Below, piece by piece: positions 1 to 6,627 of a stretch of DNA of 11,696 nucleotides (the stretch's first letter is position 1; each line of letters starts with the position of its first letter). The stretch covers positions 1 to 11,696 of the forward strand of contig CATWQE010000080.1 of assembly GCA_958352855.1 (NCBI GenBank), in the 5' to 3' direction. A program made the position numbers and the translations under genes. The notes beneath the pieces were generated by a model. That model saw only the letters and a list, made by a program, of their open reading frames with translations. It ran no database searches and was not told the DNA's origin. The stretch is from an uncultured Bacillota bacterium. GTDB lineage: Bacteria > Bacillota > Clostridia > Lachnospirales > Lachnospiraceae.

Positions 1-565
1 CGCTGATAACGGCAATTCCACAGATACCACTGCCTGCCAGTTTTGAAATATTTCCGGCGCTGATGCCGCCAATGGCAATGACCGGAATGCTTACAGCCTG
101 ACAGATGGCTTTCAATGTCTCCATTGGCACATCCTCTGCATCAGCCTTAGAACCAGTGGGAAATACTGCTCCTACACCTAAATAATCTGCTCCACTCTGC
201 TCTGCCAGCACTGCCTGCTCCACCGTCTGGGCGGAAACACCGATGATTTTGTCCGGTCCCAGGACTTCCCGCACATTCCCGGCTTCCATATCACTCTGTC
301 CCACATGGACACCGTCTGCATCCATTTCCCTGGCAATCTCCACATTATCATTAATCACAAAGGGAATCTGGTATTTCCGGCACAGTTCCTTGATTTCCTT
401 AGCTTCTTCCAGAAAGGCTTCCTGACTCAATTCTTTCTCCCGCAACTGGATAAACGTAGCACCGCCCAAAATGGCTTCTTCCACCTGATGATACAGAGTA
501 TCCTCTCCCAGCCAGCTTCTATCTGTCACCGCATAAAGCAGTAAATCCTTTTTATCGCACTTCAT
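1..565 (-). CDS. thiE: Thiamine-phosphate synthase ThiE (3' end beyond window)
   Basis: ThiE joins hydroxymethylpyrimidine diphosphate to hydroxyethylthiazole phosphate to make thiamine monophosphate in the cytoplasm. I translated 188 codons before the frame leaves the window, so the C-terminus is missing; the family is usually about 210 residues. The TIM-barrel motifs are clear: QLREK (residues 40-44), the INDN loop (71-74), DGVHVGQSD (84-92), GVGAVFPTGSK with the phosphate/pyrimidine loop (130-140) and AIGGI (164-168). The ATG at 565 sits 6 bases after AAGGAG. It overlaps the end of thiM by 14 bases in another frame, which suggests translational coupling. Its product uses the thiazole phosphate made by ThiM, so the pair forms a salvage module under the upstream TPP riboswitch. 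The sequence shows no frameshift in the visible part. Confidence 0.96.
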   Translation of the reverse strand, partial: MKCDKKDLLLYAVTDRSWLGEDTLYHQVEEAILGGATFIQLREKELSQEAFLEEAKEIKELCRKYQIPFVINDNVEIAREMDADGVHVGQSDMEAGNVREVLGPDKIIGVSAQTVEQAVLAEQSGADYLGVGAVFPTGSKADAEDVPMETLKAICQAVSIPVIAIGGISAGNISKLAGSGICGIAVIS

Positions 566-1373
566 ACTTAGCTCCTTTTTCCAATGTCTCCCCATCCATA
601 TTGTAAATGGCATCTATGATGTGATTCCTATAGGAAGAGTTCCCCTCTCCTTCTTGCATATGATTCCATCCAATTTCCCCTGCAAGTCCCATAGCACACA
701 CAGCGGCAGCGGCGGCTTCCAGTTTCTTTTCCTGATTGGCAACCAGAAATGCAGTCATCATGCCGGATAACTGACAGCCTGTTCCCGTAATCTTTCCCAT
801 TTCCGGACGCCCGTTTCGAATAACAAAGCATCTGTTCCCGTCACTTACCAAATCAATAGCCCCTGTTACTACGATAATGCATCCTGCTTCTTTTGAAAAA
901 CGCTTCACAAAGCTCACTGCCTGTTCCAAAGTTTCCTCTGTCACTGCGTCTGCCGCATCGGCATCCACCCCCTTGGTCGTGCCGCTGCCTTTTGCCAGGG
1001 TCTTAATTTCGGAAATATTGCCCCGGATTACATCAAACTTCAGTTCTTCCATCAATTTTACAGCAGTATTGGTACGGAGTGCGCTGGCTCCTGCTCCTAC
1101 TGGATCTAAAAGCAGCACATGCCCCAGTTCCTGCGACTTTCTTCCGGCAAGAAACATCCCTTCCATACTTCTTTGATTCAATGTTCCGATGTTAATATTC
1201 AGTCCTCCACAGATAGATGTGATATCCTCCACATCAAGCGGCTCGTCTGACATAATGGGGCTTCCCCCACAGGCCAGTAACATATTGGCCACATCATTAA
1301 CCGTCACATAATTGGTAATATTGTGTACCAGTGGTACTGTTTTTCTCACATTTTCTAAGCATGTTCCCAGCAT
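552..1373 (-). CDS. thiM: Hydroxyethylthiazole kinase ThiM
   Basis: ThiM phosphorylates 4-methyl-5-(2-hydroxyethyl)thiazole with ATP, a salvage step that feeds ThiE. The 273-residue length is normal for this ribokinase-fold family. Visible signatures are HNITNYV near the N-terminus (17-23), GGSPIMSDEP (36-45), DPVGAGAS (90-97), RGNISE (117-122) and the anion-hole/catalytic GTGC (197-200), in which Cys200 is the expected active-site cysteine. The ATG at 1373 follows AAGGAGGAGC at good spacing, and the family N-terminus begins right there, so this start is secure. It is the first gene after the TPP riboswitch and terminator, so expression should fall when thiamine pyrophosphate is plentiful. 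The gene end overlaps the thiE start. No thiD is visible, although one could lie past the left edge. Confidence 0.97.
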   Translation of the reverse strand: MLGTCLENVRKTVPLVHNITNYVTVNDVANMLLACGGSPIMSDEPLDVEDITSICGGLNINIGTLNQRSMEGMFLAGRKSQELGHVLLLDPVGAGASALRTNTAVKLMEELKFDVIRGNISEIKTLAKGSGTTKGVDADAADAVTEETLEQAVSFVKRFSKEAGCIIVVTGAIDLVSDGNRCFVIRNGRPEMGKITGTGCQLSGMMTAFLVANQEKKLEAAAAAVCAMGLAGEIGWNHMQEGEGNSSYRNHIIDAIYNMDGETLEKGAKYEVR

Positions 1374-1402
1374 TACTCTTGCTCCTCCTTTGCTGATATG
1401 AC

Positions 1403-1434
1403 AAAAAACGGATATACCAATGATGGTATATCCG
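1403..1434 (-). terminator. Intrinsic terminator of the TPP riboswitch
   Basis: On the minus strand CGGATATACC and GGTATATCCG form a perfect 10-bp stem with a 6-base loop, followed at once by six T residues. It lies between the TPP aptamer and the thiM ribosome binding site. That is the position expected for a ligand-controlled transcription terminator (attenuator) that stops thiM-thiE transcription when TPP is bound. The stem and T-run are seen directly; control by TPP is inferred from position. Confidence 0.88.
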
Positions 1435-1448
1435 CATAAACTTCACGT

Positions 1449-1540
1449 TATATCCCTACGTTGGCATTATCCAAATCAGGTTACGGGTCTAGGAATGCAT
1501 CCTACTCTCAGCCTGCTTGATACGCAAGCTCCCCTTTTTC
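1449..1540 (-). ncRNA. TPP riboswitch (THI element) aptamer
   Basis: The minus-strand leader carries the conserved TPP aptamer core in the right order. First comes GGGGAGC, then a P3 hairpin GCTTG/CAAGC, then the CTGAGAG box. A small extra hairpin TAGGA/TCCTA (P3a type) follows, then GACCCG as the P2 partner of GGGG. Last come ACCTGAT and TTGGATAATGCCAACGTAGGGA-like bases (1453-1478). The usual CTGG/CCAG pair is TTGG/CCAA here, a compensated change that supports a real fold. It precedes thiM-thiE and is followed by a terminator, so it most likely works by transcription attenuation. The closing P1 helix is not obvious and the outer limits are approximate. Confidence 0.95.
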
Positions 1541-1556
1541 TATTTTTTTCTTCTTT

Positions 1557-1584
1557 AGTATACTACAGTTTCAGAAAATTTCAA
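1557..1584 (-). promoter_or_regulatory. Probable sigma-A promoter of the thi operon
   Basis: The minus strand has TTGAAA (1579-1584) as a -35 box and TATACT (1557-1562) as a -10 box, separated by 16 bases. The predicted transcript start near 1550 lies only about 10-15 bases before the TPP aptamer, as expected for a riboswitch-controlled operon. The -35 box begins about 10 bases past the stop codon of the anti-sigma gene, so the promoter is squeezed into the intergenic space. The boxes are read by eye; there is no experimental support. Confidence 0.65.
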
Positions 1585-1593
1585 GTATTTTTT

Positions 1594-2721
1594 CTATTCC
1601 ACAGGAATTGTCTGGTCATTAATCACCACTGCTTTTACCTCTTCCACATCCACCAGCCGGTTAAAGACAGCCTTATAATACGGATCACAGCCCATTACAT
1701 ATCCCGTATTGTTTATATTCTCATTTTTATCCTCTACCACATAGCTTTCCCCGTTTTTATACTGGATTTCCACATGCTTCACATTCCATGGATCTATGTC
1801 CAGACTGGAAAGCCCCAGCATTTTCGGAATATCAAATGCCATGGCAAACGAACTGAGCCTTAAAGTCCCCTTTTCTCCTAAATCCAGAGTTTTCGTAAGA
1901 ACCGGAGCCTTCTCTGTAAGATTCACTTTTTCCTCTATCGTATTCTCACATACCTGATCATATTCCTCCTCATCCATACTATCTATTTCCCCTCTTGTAC
2001 AAGGATATTTCTTTATAAGCAAATATGGTTTCTGCTGTACATCAATTTCTTCAGACCATAAAAAATAGCTATAACAGTACATTTTTTCAGCAGTACTCTG
2101 CTGCATATCCACATAGATATTCTCATATCCTACGATTTGTTCACCGATTTCGATAATGAAATAAAAATCAGCTTCATCTGTGAAATTGGCTCCTTTGTCC
2201 AGGTTTGTATCTTCATTTCCAGCCAGGGCAGTCACTTTGCCTTCCCGCTCCAGGGTAAAGTACATTAAGCCTCCAAGTTCATTATACAAAAAATTTTCTA
2301 CAGTAAGGGTATGGCTTCCAATCTTTTTCACAATAGGCTCTTCTAATACATAGTCCCCCAATAATTCACTGGCTCTCTCTTCATCCACATCCACAAATTC
2401 TTTTGATGGAATAACCACATCTACAGTCCCTCCTTTTCCGTCATCAATGCTTACCGGTTTGGCCGGAGTAGATGTTTTTGTTTTATTTCCAAACATTCCT
2501 TCAAAGAAATCGGAACGGATAGATGCATAAACGCCTGTAGATACCATAAGCGCTGCGACTATAGCTGCAACTGCCACTTTTGGGAATTTATATTTTTTTC
2601 TCTCCGCTTTTGACCGGCTTCGCAGGATTTCGTAGGTTCTTTCCAGCCTTTCCTCCACTTCCCCGGAAATCTTTACCTCTTTTCTTAACACATCTTTGAT
2701 ATTTCTTTCTTGATTTTTCAT
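1594..2721 (-). CDS. Membrane-bound anti-sigma factor, DUF4179-like
   Basis: This 375-residue protein probably holds the adjacent ECF sigma factor inactive at the membrane. Residues 1-47 are charged and cytoplasmic in character (MKNQERNIKDVL, then RSRSKAERKKYKF) and would bind sigma. Residues 48-67 (starting VAVAAIVAALMV) form one transmembrane helix. The remaining ~308 residues are predicted to be outside the cell and look like mixed beta-rich domains of the kind found in DUF4179 anti-sigma proteins; that family match is from memory. There is no zinc-binding HxxxCxxC anti-sigma motif. The ATG at 2721 follows AAGGAGA by 8 bases. That site overlaps the stop of the sigma gene, implying coupled translation. 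The signal sensed is unknown. A membrane protein of another function is possible, but the pairing with an ECF sigma gene makes an anti-sigma role likely. Confidence 0.78.
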   Translation of the reverse strand: MKNQERNIKDVLRKEVKISGEVEERLERTYEILRSRSKAERKKYKFPKVAVAAIVAALMVSTGVYASIRSDFFEGMFGNKTKTSTPAKPVSIDDGKGGTVDVVIPSKEFVDVDEERASELLGDYVLEEPIVKKIGSHTLTVENFLYNELGGLMYFTLEREGKVTALAGNEDTNLDKGANFTDEADFYFIIEIGEQIVGYENIYVDMQQSTAEKMYCYSYFLWSEEIDVQQKPYLLIKKYPCTRGEIDSMDEEEYDQVCENTIEEKVNLTEKAPVLTKTLDLGEKGTLRLSSFAMAFDIPKMLGLSSLDIDPWNVKHVEIQYKNGESYVVEDKNENINNTGYVMGCDPYYKAVFNRLVDVEEVKAVVINDQTIPVE

Positions 2722-2735
2722 CCGCTTTCTCTCCT

Positions 2736-3233
2736 TTACTCAAAACAAAGAACCTGTTCCAGTTTTTTCCTGCCACGCTTTAACCTGCTCTTGACCGTAT
2801 TTTCATTCATCTCCAATATCTGGGCAATTTCCTTTGTATGAAATCCTTCTCCGTAATATAAAAGAAAAATGGTTCGGTAGTTTTCCGGCAGTTCTTCCAA
2901 AAGCTCATAAAATCCTCTGTCATTCTCCGGCGCAACAGTCTGGGTATCTTCTGCCCACTCCACCAAAACACAGCGTTTCCTTTGACGTAGCAAATCATTG
3001 CACTGGTTTATCAAAATCCTGGTAATCCAGGTTTTGAAATACCGGACACTCTTTAAATCCTCCATATGTTCAAATGCTGAAAGTATAGTGTCCTGCATCA
3101 CATCTGCCACATCGTCTTCATTTTTCAAGTAACCCTTTGCTGTTTTGTACAGAGATATTTTATGATTTTCAATTAACTGGATAAATGCTTCGGTATCTCC
3201 TTTTTGCGCCCGCTTTACCAACAGCATGTCCAT
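2736..3233 (-). CDS. ECF-type RNA polymerase sigma factor (sigma-70 family)
   Basis: This 165-residue protein has the two-domain layout of extracytoplasmic-function sigma factors. Region 2 covers about residues 5-85, with the core-binding and -10-reading stretch around DVADVMQDTILSAFEHM (41-57) and FKTWITRILINQC (66-78). Region 4 covers about 110-160, with the -35-reading helix-turn-helix HTKEIAQILEMNENTVKSRL (132-151). Region 3 is absent, as is normal for ECF factors. The ATG at 3233 follows AAGGAGGAGG by 7 bases; the second ATG two codons later is less well placed. The gene is followed after 14 bases by a probable anti-sigma gene and preceded by an ECF-like promoter, so it is likely autoregulated and released by a cell-envelope signal. 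It resembles the SigV/CsfV-type group, but the group was not tested by search. Confidence 0.93.
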   Translation of the reverse strand: MDMLLVKRAQKGDTEAFIQLIENHKISLYKTAKGYLKNEDDVADVMQDTILSAFEHMEDLKSVRYFKTWITRILINQCNDLLRQRKRCVLVEWAEDTQTVAPENDRGFYELLEELPENYRTIFLLYYGEGFHTKEIAQILEMNENTVKSRLKRGRKKLEQVLCFE

Positions 3234-3275
3234 AGGTATCCCTCCTCCTTGTCAGGTTTTTTCGTTTACACCTAT

Positions 3276-3304
3276 TAGACGGTGAAAAGAGGCATTTGGT
3301 TTCA
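3276..3304 (-). promoter_or_regulatory. Probable autoregulated ECF sigma promoter
   Basis: The minus strand reads TGAAAC (3299-3304), 17 bases, then CGTC within CCGTCTAATAGG (CGTC at 3278-3281). The TGAAAC/CGTC pair matches the general form of Bacillus and Clostridium ECF promoters (an AAC-containing -35 and a CGTC-type -10). It lies about 45 bases upstream of the sigma gene start, with the ribosome binding site in between. Autoregulation by the encoded sigma factor is inferred from this match and is typical of the family. Confidence 0.66.
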
Positions 3305-3332
3305 AAAGCATGAAAAATCTTATATATTATTT

Positions 3333-4883
3333 CTATTTTCTCACTGCAAACCAGGCAACATCTGCATAATCCTTGGTTTCCCTTCCATAGGCGGAAGCAT
3401 ACATCCCCATGGTACATCCAACAAACCCACCTGCATATTCTGTGCTGTAAGGTCTTAAATCAATGTTTTCCGCAACAATTTTTGTCTCTCCATTTTGTAC
3501 TATAGAGACTCTTCCAAGCTGCTCCTCTGCCTGAAATAAGATTTCTACCAGACCTTCTTCAATGGATATAGTTTTTCGTATCTGTTCCTGGCCATCTATG
3601 GTTTCTATAACACTGATTGTGGGATTTTGATTCTCACTTCTGATTTCCGCCCTTAAGAAATTCCGGCGATTTTGAAACAGTAAAAATCCGGCTCCGCTAT
3701 GGCTGTCCTCTGGCTCAAATTCCATGCCAACTGACGCAGTAAAGGCATAATCCATTTGCCGCACTCCCAAATAGGTACTCTTTTCTGTTTCTCCTACATG
3801 ATGCTTTCCTGCATGTAAACGCAGAAAACCTGGTCTTTCGCTGAGTGAATACATCTCAGTATCTCTTCCACAGATACTTACCAGCTCCTTTGGCAGTTGG
3901 TCTCTATGAAATTCAAAAAATACATGCTCACTGGCTTCCCTTGGGAAATGTACTGGTTCCATTGAAAGTTCCAACTCTTCTTCCAGCTTTCCAATTCCTG
4001 GATTAATCACCGGCCATCCGTTTTCCCACTGAACTTTTGCCAGAAAGGTTTCTCTTCCCATACTACTGCAGCCCTTACATCTTCTGCAGGCCAGCATAAC
4101 AATATACCAGTTTCCATGTCCATCATCCACCAGGTCTCCATGGCCTGCACAGGTTACCGGATAGTCCTGCCCTAAATGCCGGTGAGTGAACACCGGATTG
4201 CGGGGACAGCCCTCAAAAGGTTCTTCCAGGCTTCTGGTTCTTGCCACGCAAATACAGTGGTCCTCCGCTGTTCCACCTTCTGCATGAAGCAAATAATAGT
4301 ATTCCCCAATTTTATATAAGTGGGGTCCTTCCGGCCAGATGGCGTTTTGCATGGCGCCTTTCCAGATAGTTCTGCTTTCCCCGGTCAGGCACATCTTCTC
4401 CAAATCCAGTTCCTGGAGCCAGATTTCCCAGTCTCCGTTATAATGTACTCCGTTACTGTTTGGTCTGGTTCCCACATAATAACAGGTTCCATCCTCATCA
4501 AAAAACAAACTTGGGTCAATGCCTTTGGCCTCTTCCCCCAGATAAAACGGGTCAGACCATGGACCTTCTGGGGTCTTAGAGGTAACTACAAAGGTTCCTC
4601 CCTGATCCACATTGGTTGTAATCATATAAAAGGTTCCCTTATGCCAGCGAATCACCGGGGCGAAAATACCTCTGGAAATCTCACCGCCTTCTAATGGCAA
4701 CTGTTCTGGTCTGTCCAGAATATTTCCCACCTGTTCCCAATGCCCCAAATCCTTGCTGTGAAACAATGGTACTCCCGGGAAATAGGAAAAACTGGAGTTT
4801 ACTAAATAATAATCTTCTCCAACCCTGCATATGGACGGATCTGGATAAAAGCCTTTTAAAATGGGGTTCTGTATTGTCAACAT
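3333..4883 (-). CDS. Glycoside hydrolase family 43: beta-xylosidase/alpha-L-arabinofuranosidase
   Basis: This 516-residue enzyme has an N-terminal five-bladed beta-propeller (about 1-310) and a C-terminal beta-sandwich (about 325-516) like that of GH43 xylosidases. The three GH43 acidic residues are visible: Asp15 in GFYPDPS (general base), Asp123 in GIDPSLFFDEDG (pKa modulator) and Glu185 in WPEGPHLYK (general acid). AGHGD (246-250) supplies the conserved active-site histidine. There is no signal peptide, so it should act in the cytoplasm on imported oligosaccharides, removing xylose or arabinose from chain ends or branches. Substrate choice cannot be settled by eye; the N-terminal pattern NPILKGFYPDPSICRVG suggests a subfamily 11/12-like enzyme. 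The ATG at 4883 follows AAAGGAAG by 6 bases. It is the last gene of the operon, 21 bases after the esterase, and I see no strong terminator behind it. Confidence 0.92.
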   Translation of the reverse strand: MLTIQNPILKGFYPDPSICRVGEDYYLVNSSFSYFPGVPLFHSKDLGHWEQVGNILDRPEQLPLEGGEISRGIFAPVIRWHKGTFYMITTNVDQGGTFVVTSKTPEGPWSDPFYLGEEAKGIDPSLFFDEDGTCYYVGTRPNSNGVHYNGDWEIWLQELDLEKMCLTGESRTIWKGAMQNAIWPEGPHLYKIGEYYYLLHAEGGTAEDHCICVARTRSLEEPFEGCPRNPVFTHRHLGQDYPVTCAGHGDLVDDGHGNWYIVMLACRRCKGCSSMGRETFLAKVQWENGWPVINPGIGKLEEELELSMEPVHFPREASEHVFFEFHRDQLPKELVSICGRDTEMYSLSERPGFLRLHAGKHHVGETEKSTYLGVRQMDYAFTASVGMEFEPEDSHSGAGFLLFQNRRNFLRAEIRSENQNPTISVIETIDGQEQIRKTISIEEGLVEILFQAEEQLGRVSIVQNGETKIVAENIDLRPYSTEYAGGFVGCTMGMYASAYGRETKDYADVAWFAVRK

Positions 4884-4904
4884 ATCTATCTTCCTTTCAC
4901 TACT

Positions 4905-6617
4905 TTATTCTACATAGCCAAACCCAAGAATGGTAAAATTTTTCTGCTCCTCTCCTTTTGCCGGCTGTATTATGACTCTATGTTTTTTCGTCTCTTTTTC
5001 CTGAAACAAAATGACGGCATTACAGTGAGTCCAGCCATTTTGCAACGGATCGGCTGTCAAAACACAGGTTCCATCCACATACACCTGGGCTTTTCCTGCC
5101 TGAATTTCTCCGGAATCTTTAAACACCAGAATGAGACTTTTACAAGTAATATCCATGGTAAATGGTGTGATTTCTCCATGGACGTTTTCTCCCTTGTATT
5201 GCCAGTTATAGGGAAACTGTGGTGTAGGGCTCACATTAGAATCCATTTCTACACACTGCAAATCCCGGTCCGTCTCCAGAAAGCTTCCACAACAGATATG
5301 TGCATTTTGAAACAAATTTTTCTTATCCAGAAGCTGCACTTCCTGGAAATCACAGCCAAGCACCGGCTCCTGTTTCTCCTGCAAAATCCGGCTGTCATCT
5401 GCCCCATCCATACTTTTCTCTGTAATCTCAAATAAGTAATCCAGACATTTTGCCATAATCAAATGTCCCAGATTGGACGGATGAAACATATCATAGAAAA
5501 ACTGGTTTCTGGAAATCACCCTGCCCTGTTCTCTGGTTAGTCCAAACTGAGGAGATACTGCATCCCGGATACTGACCATAGGCAAATGATAATGATATCC
5601 AACAGGGCTTAATCTTTCCTGCAGATTCCAGTCATCTGCAAATACAGAAAATAGCAAAATCACTGCCGGATTCCAGGGCAGATTCAGCGCTTTTCTCACC
5701 AGACTTTCATAACAAATCCCTTTTGTTTCATCTCCCTCATCATTCACAGCAAATTCTATGACAATCAAATCCGGCTGCTCCTGCTCTCTTAATACATCTC
5801 TTTCAAACCGTATCATGCCAAGTTCTGAAGGCGTACCTCCTACTCCGGCTTTTCGATAATGTACATTTTCTCCATTGCCAAATCGTTCCCGAAAAGCACA
5901 GCAGGTCTTCCACGCATAACATTCTTCATGGATAGGCACTGCGCCGGCTCCCTGTGTAATGGAGCCTCCTATAAAAGCCAGTGTAACCTCTTCTCCTCTT
6001 TTGGCTTTCTCCATTACTCTTTTCAGCCGGAAAGGATTTCCCTTTGATAAAAGGGATCTGGCAATCATGGCATTTGCTTCCTCTCCCACAAGTTCTGGCG
6101 CTTCTTCCTCTTCCTGCTCTGGTATCTGAAAACCATCTTTTACATAAAGCACAACACTTACCTTTGCCTTTTGCCCTGGTTTTAAAAAACGAAACCAAAT
6201 CTGCCCTGGTTCCCTGTCATCCTCAGACCACAAAATAGAATCAAGAGAAAGCTTCTGCTCCATGCCATTTCCCATAAGCTGCATTTTCAAAATTGTTCCG
6301 CTGCCATAGATGTCATGTTTTCCATACATCTGAAACGCAAATTCCACTGGCTCTTCCTGGTTTTCAGTCTCAACTCTTACACCTATACTATGTACCAGAC
6401 AACGGAATCCTCCTGTTGTCTTCAATAAATTTAAAATTTCTTCATCTTGTATATTTCCTACAATCTTAGCACTGCTAAGCAGTCTCCCGTCAGATTCATA
6501 CAAAAACTGAACGCCGCTTCCGTCCTCCTGGGGCATACCAAAAACTTCTTTTTCTCTCATAATGTAAAAACCCGGACGTTTTTTTTCCGGGTCTTTTGGT
6601 GCTGCTGGTCCTCTCAT
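4905..6617 (-). CDS. Three-domain SGNH/GDSL hydrolase, probable xylo-oligosaccharide acetylesterase
   Basis: The central SGNH domain (about 210-400) carries GGSITQG with nucleophile Ser219, the glycine block AGVGGTPS (257-264), EFAVND with Asn292 (288-293), and DMFHPSNLGH with Asp376 and His379. The full catalytic set is therefore present. It is flanked by an N-terminal beta-rich domain (about 24-165) and a C-terminal beta-rich domain (about 430-570), giving 570 residues, much longer than a bare SGNH esterase (about 200-250). No signal peptide is seen. Between GH8 and GH43 genes its likely job is removing acetyl groups from imported xylo-oligosaccharides; another sugar ester is possible. The ATG at 6617 follows TAGGAGA by 6-7 bases, and that site overlaps the stop of the GH8 gene. 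The ATG at codon 20 has no ribosome binding site. Codons 8-18 carry an A8 run and a terminator-like hairpin, which is odd inside a gene. Confidence 0.85.
   Translation of the reverse strand: MRGPAAPKDPEKKRPGFYIMREKEVFGMPQEDGSGVQFLYESDGRLLSSAKIVGNIQDEEILNLLKTTGGFRCLVHSIGVRVETENQEEPVEFAFQMYGKHDIYGSGTILKMQLMGNGMEQKLSLDSILWSEDDREPGQIWFRFLKPGQKAKVSVVLYVKDGFQIPEQEEEEAPELVGEEANAMIARSLLSKGNPFRLKRVMEKAKRGEEVTLAFIGGSITQGAGAVPIHEECYAWKTCCAFRERFGNGENVHYRKAGVGGTPSELGMIRFERDVLREQEQPDLIVIEFAVNDEGDETKGICYESLVRKALNLPWNPAVILLFSVFADDWNLQERLSPVGYHYHLPMVSIRDAVSPQFGLTREQGRVISRNQFFYDMFHPSNLGHLIMAKCLDYLFEITEKSMDGADDSRILQEKQEPVLGCDFQEVQLLDKKNLFQNAHICCGSFLETDRDLQCVEMDSNVSPTPQFPYNWQYKGENVHGEITPFTMDITCKSLILVFKDSGEIQAGKAQVYVDGTCVLTADPLQNGWTHCNAVILFQEKETKKHRVIIQPAKGEEQKNFTILGFGYVE
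6566..6592 (-). other. Terminator-like hairpin with A8 loop inside the esterase gene start
   Basis: On the minus strand ACCCGGA and TCCGGGT pair in a perfect 7-bp stem around a 9-base loop AAAAAAACG, followed by four or five T residues. It falls 26 to 52 bases into the esterase coding frame. The stem and T-run are the hallmarks of an intrinsic terminator. Inside a translated frame, a leading ribosome would normally open it. It might therefore act as a polarity or attenuation point, or only as mRNA structure. Function is inferred. Confidence 0.45.
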
Positions 6618-6627
6618 CTTTTCTCTC

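Noticed and set aside
1420..1863. Plus-strand open frame of 147 codons
   Set aside because: It runs antisense through the TPP riboswitch, terminator arm and the end of the anti-sigma gene, has no ribosome binding site and reads as low-complexity hydrophobic sequence.
3258..3271. Possible catabolite-repression (cre) site, TGTAAACG on the minus strand
   Set aside because: Only the first half fits the cre consensus; the second half is an A-run that lacks the symmetric T and C positions.
3301..3325. Possible terminator behind the last GH43 gene
   Set aside because: Only a 5-bp TTTCA/TGAAA pairing is visible, with no GC-rich stem and no T-run after it; it also overlaps the ECF -35 box.
4980..5435. 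Plus-strand open frame of 151 codons
   Set aside because: It is antisense to the well-supported SGNH esterase gene, with no ribosome binding site or recognisable motif.
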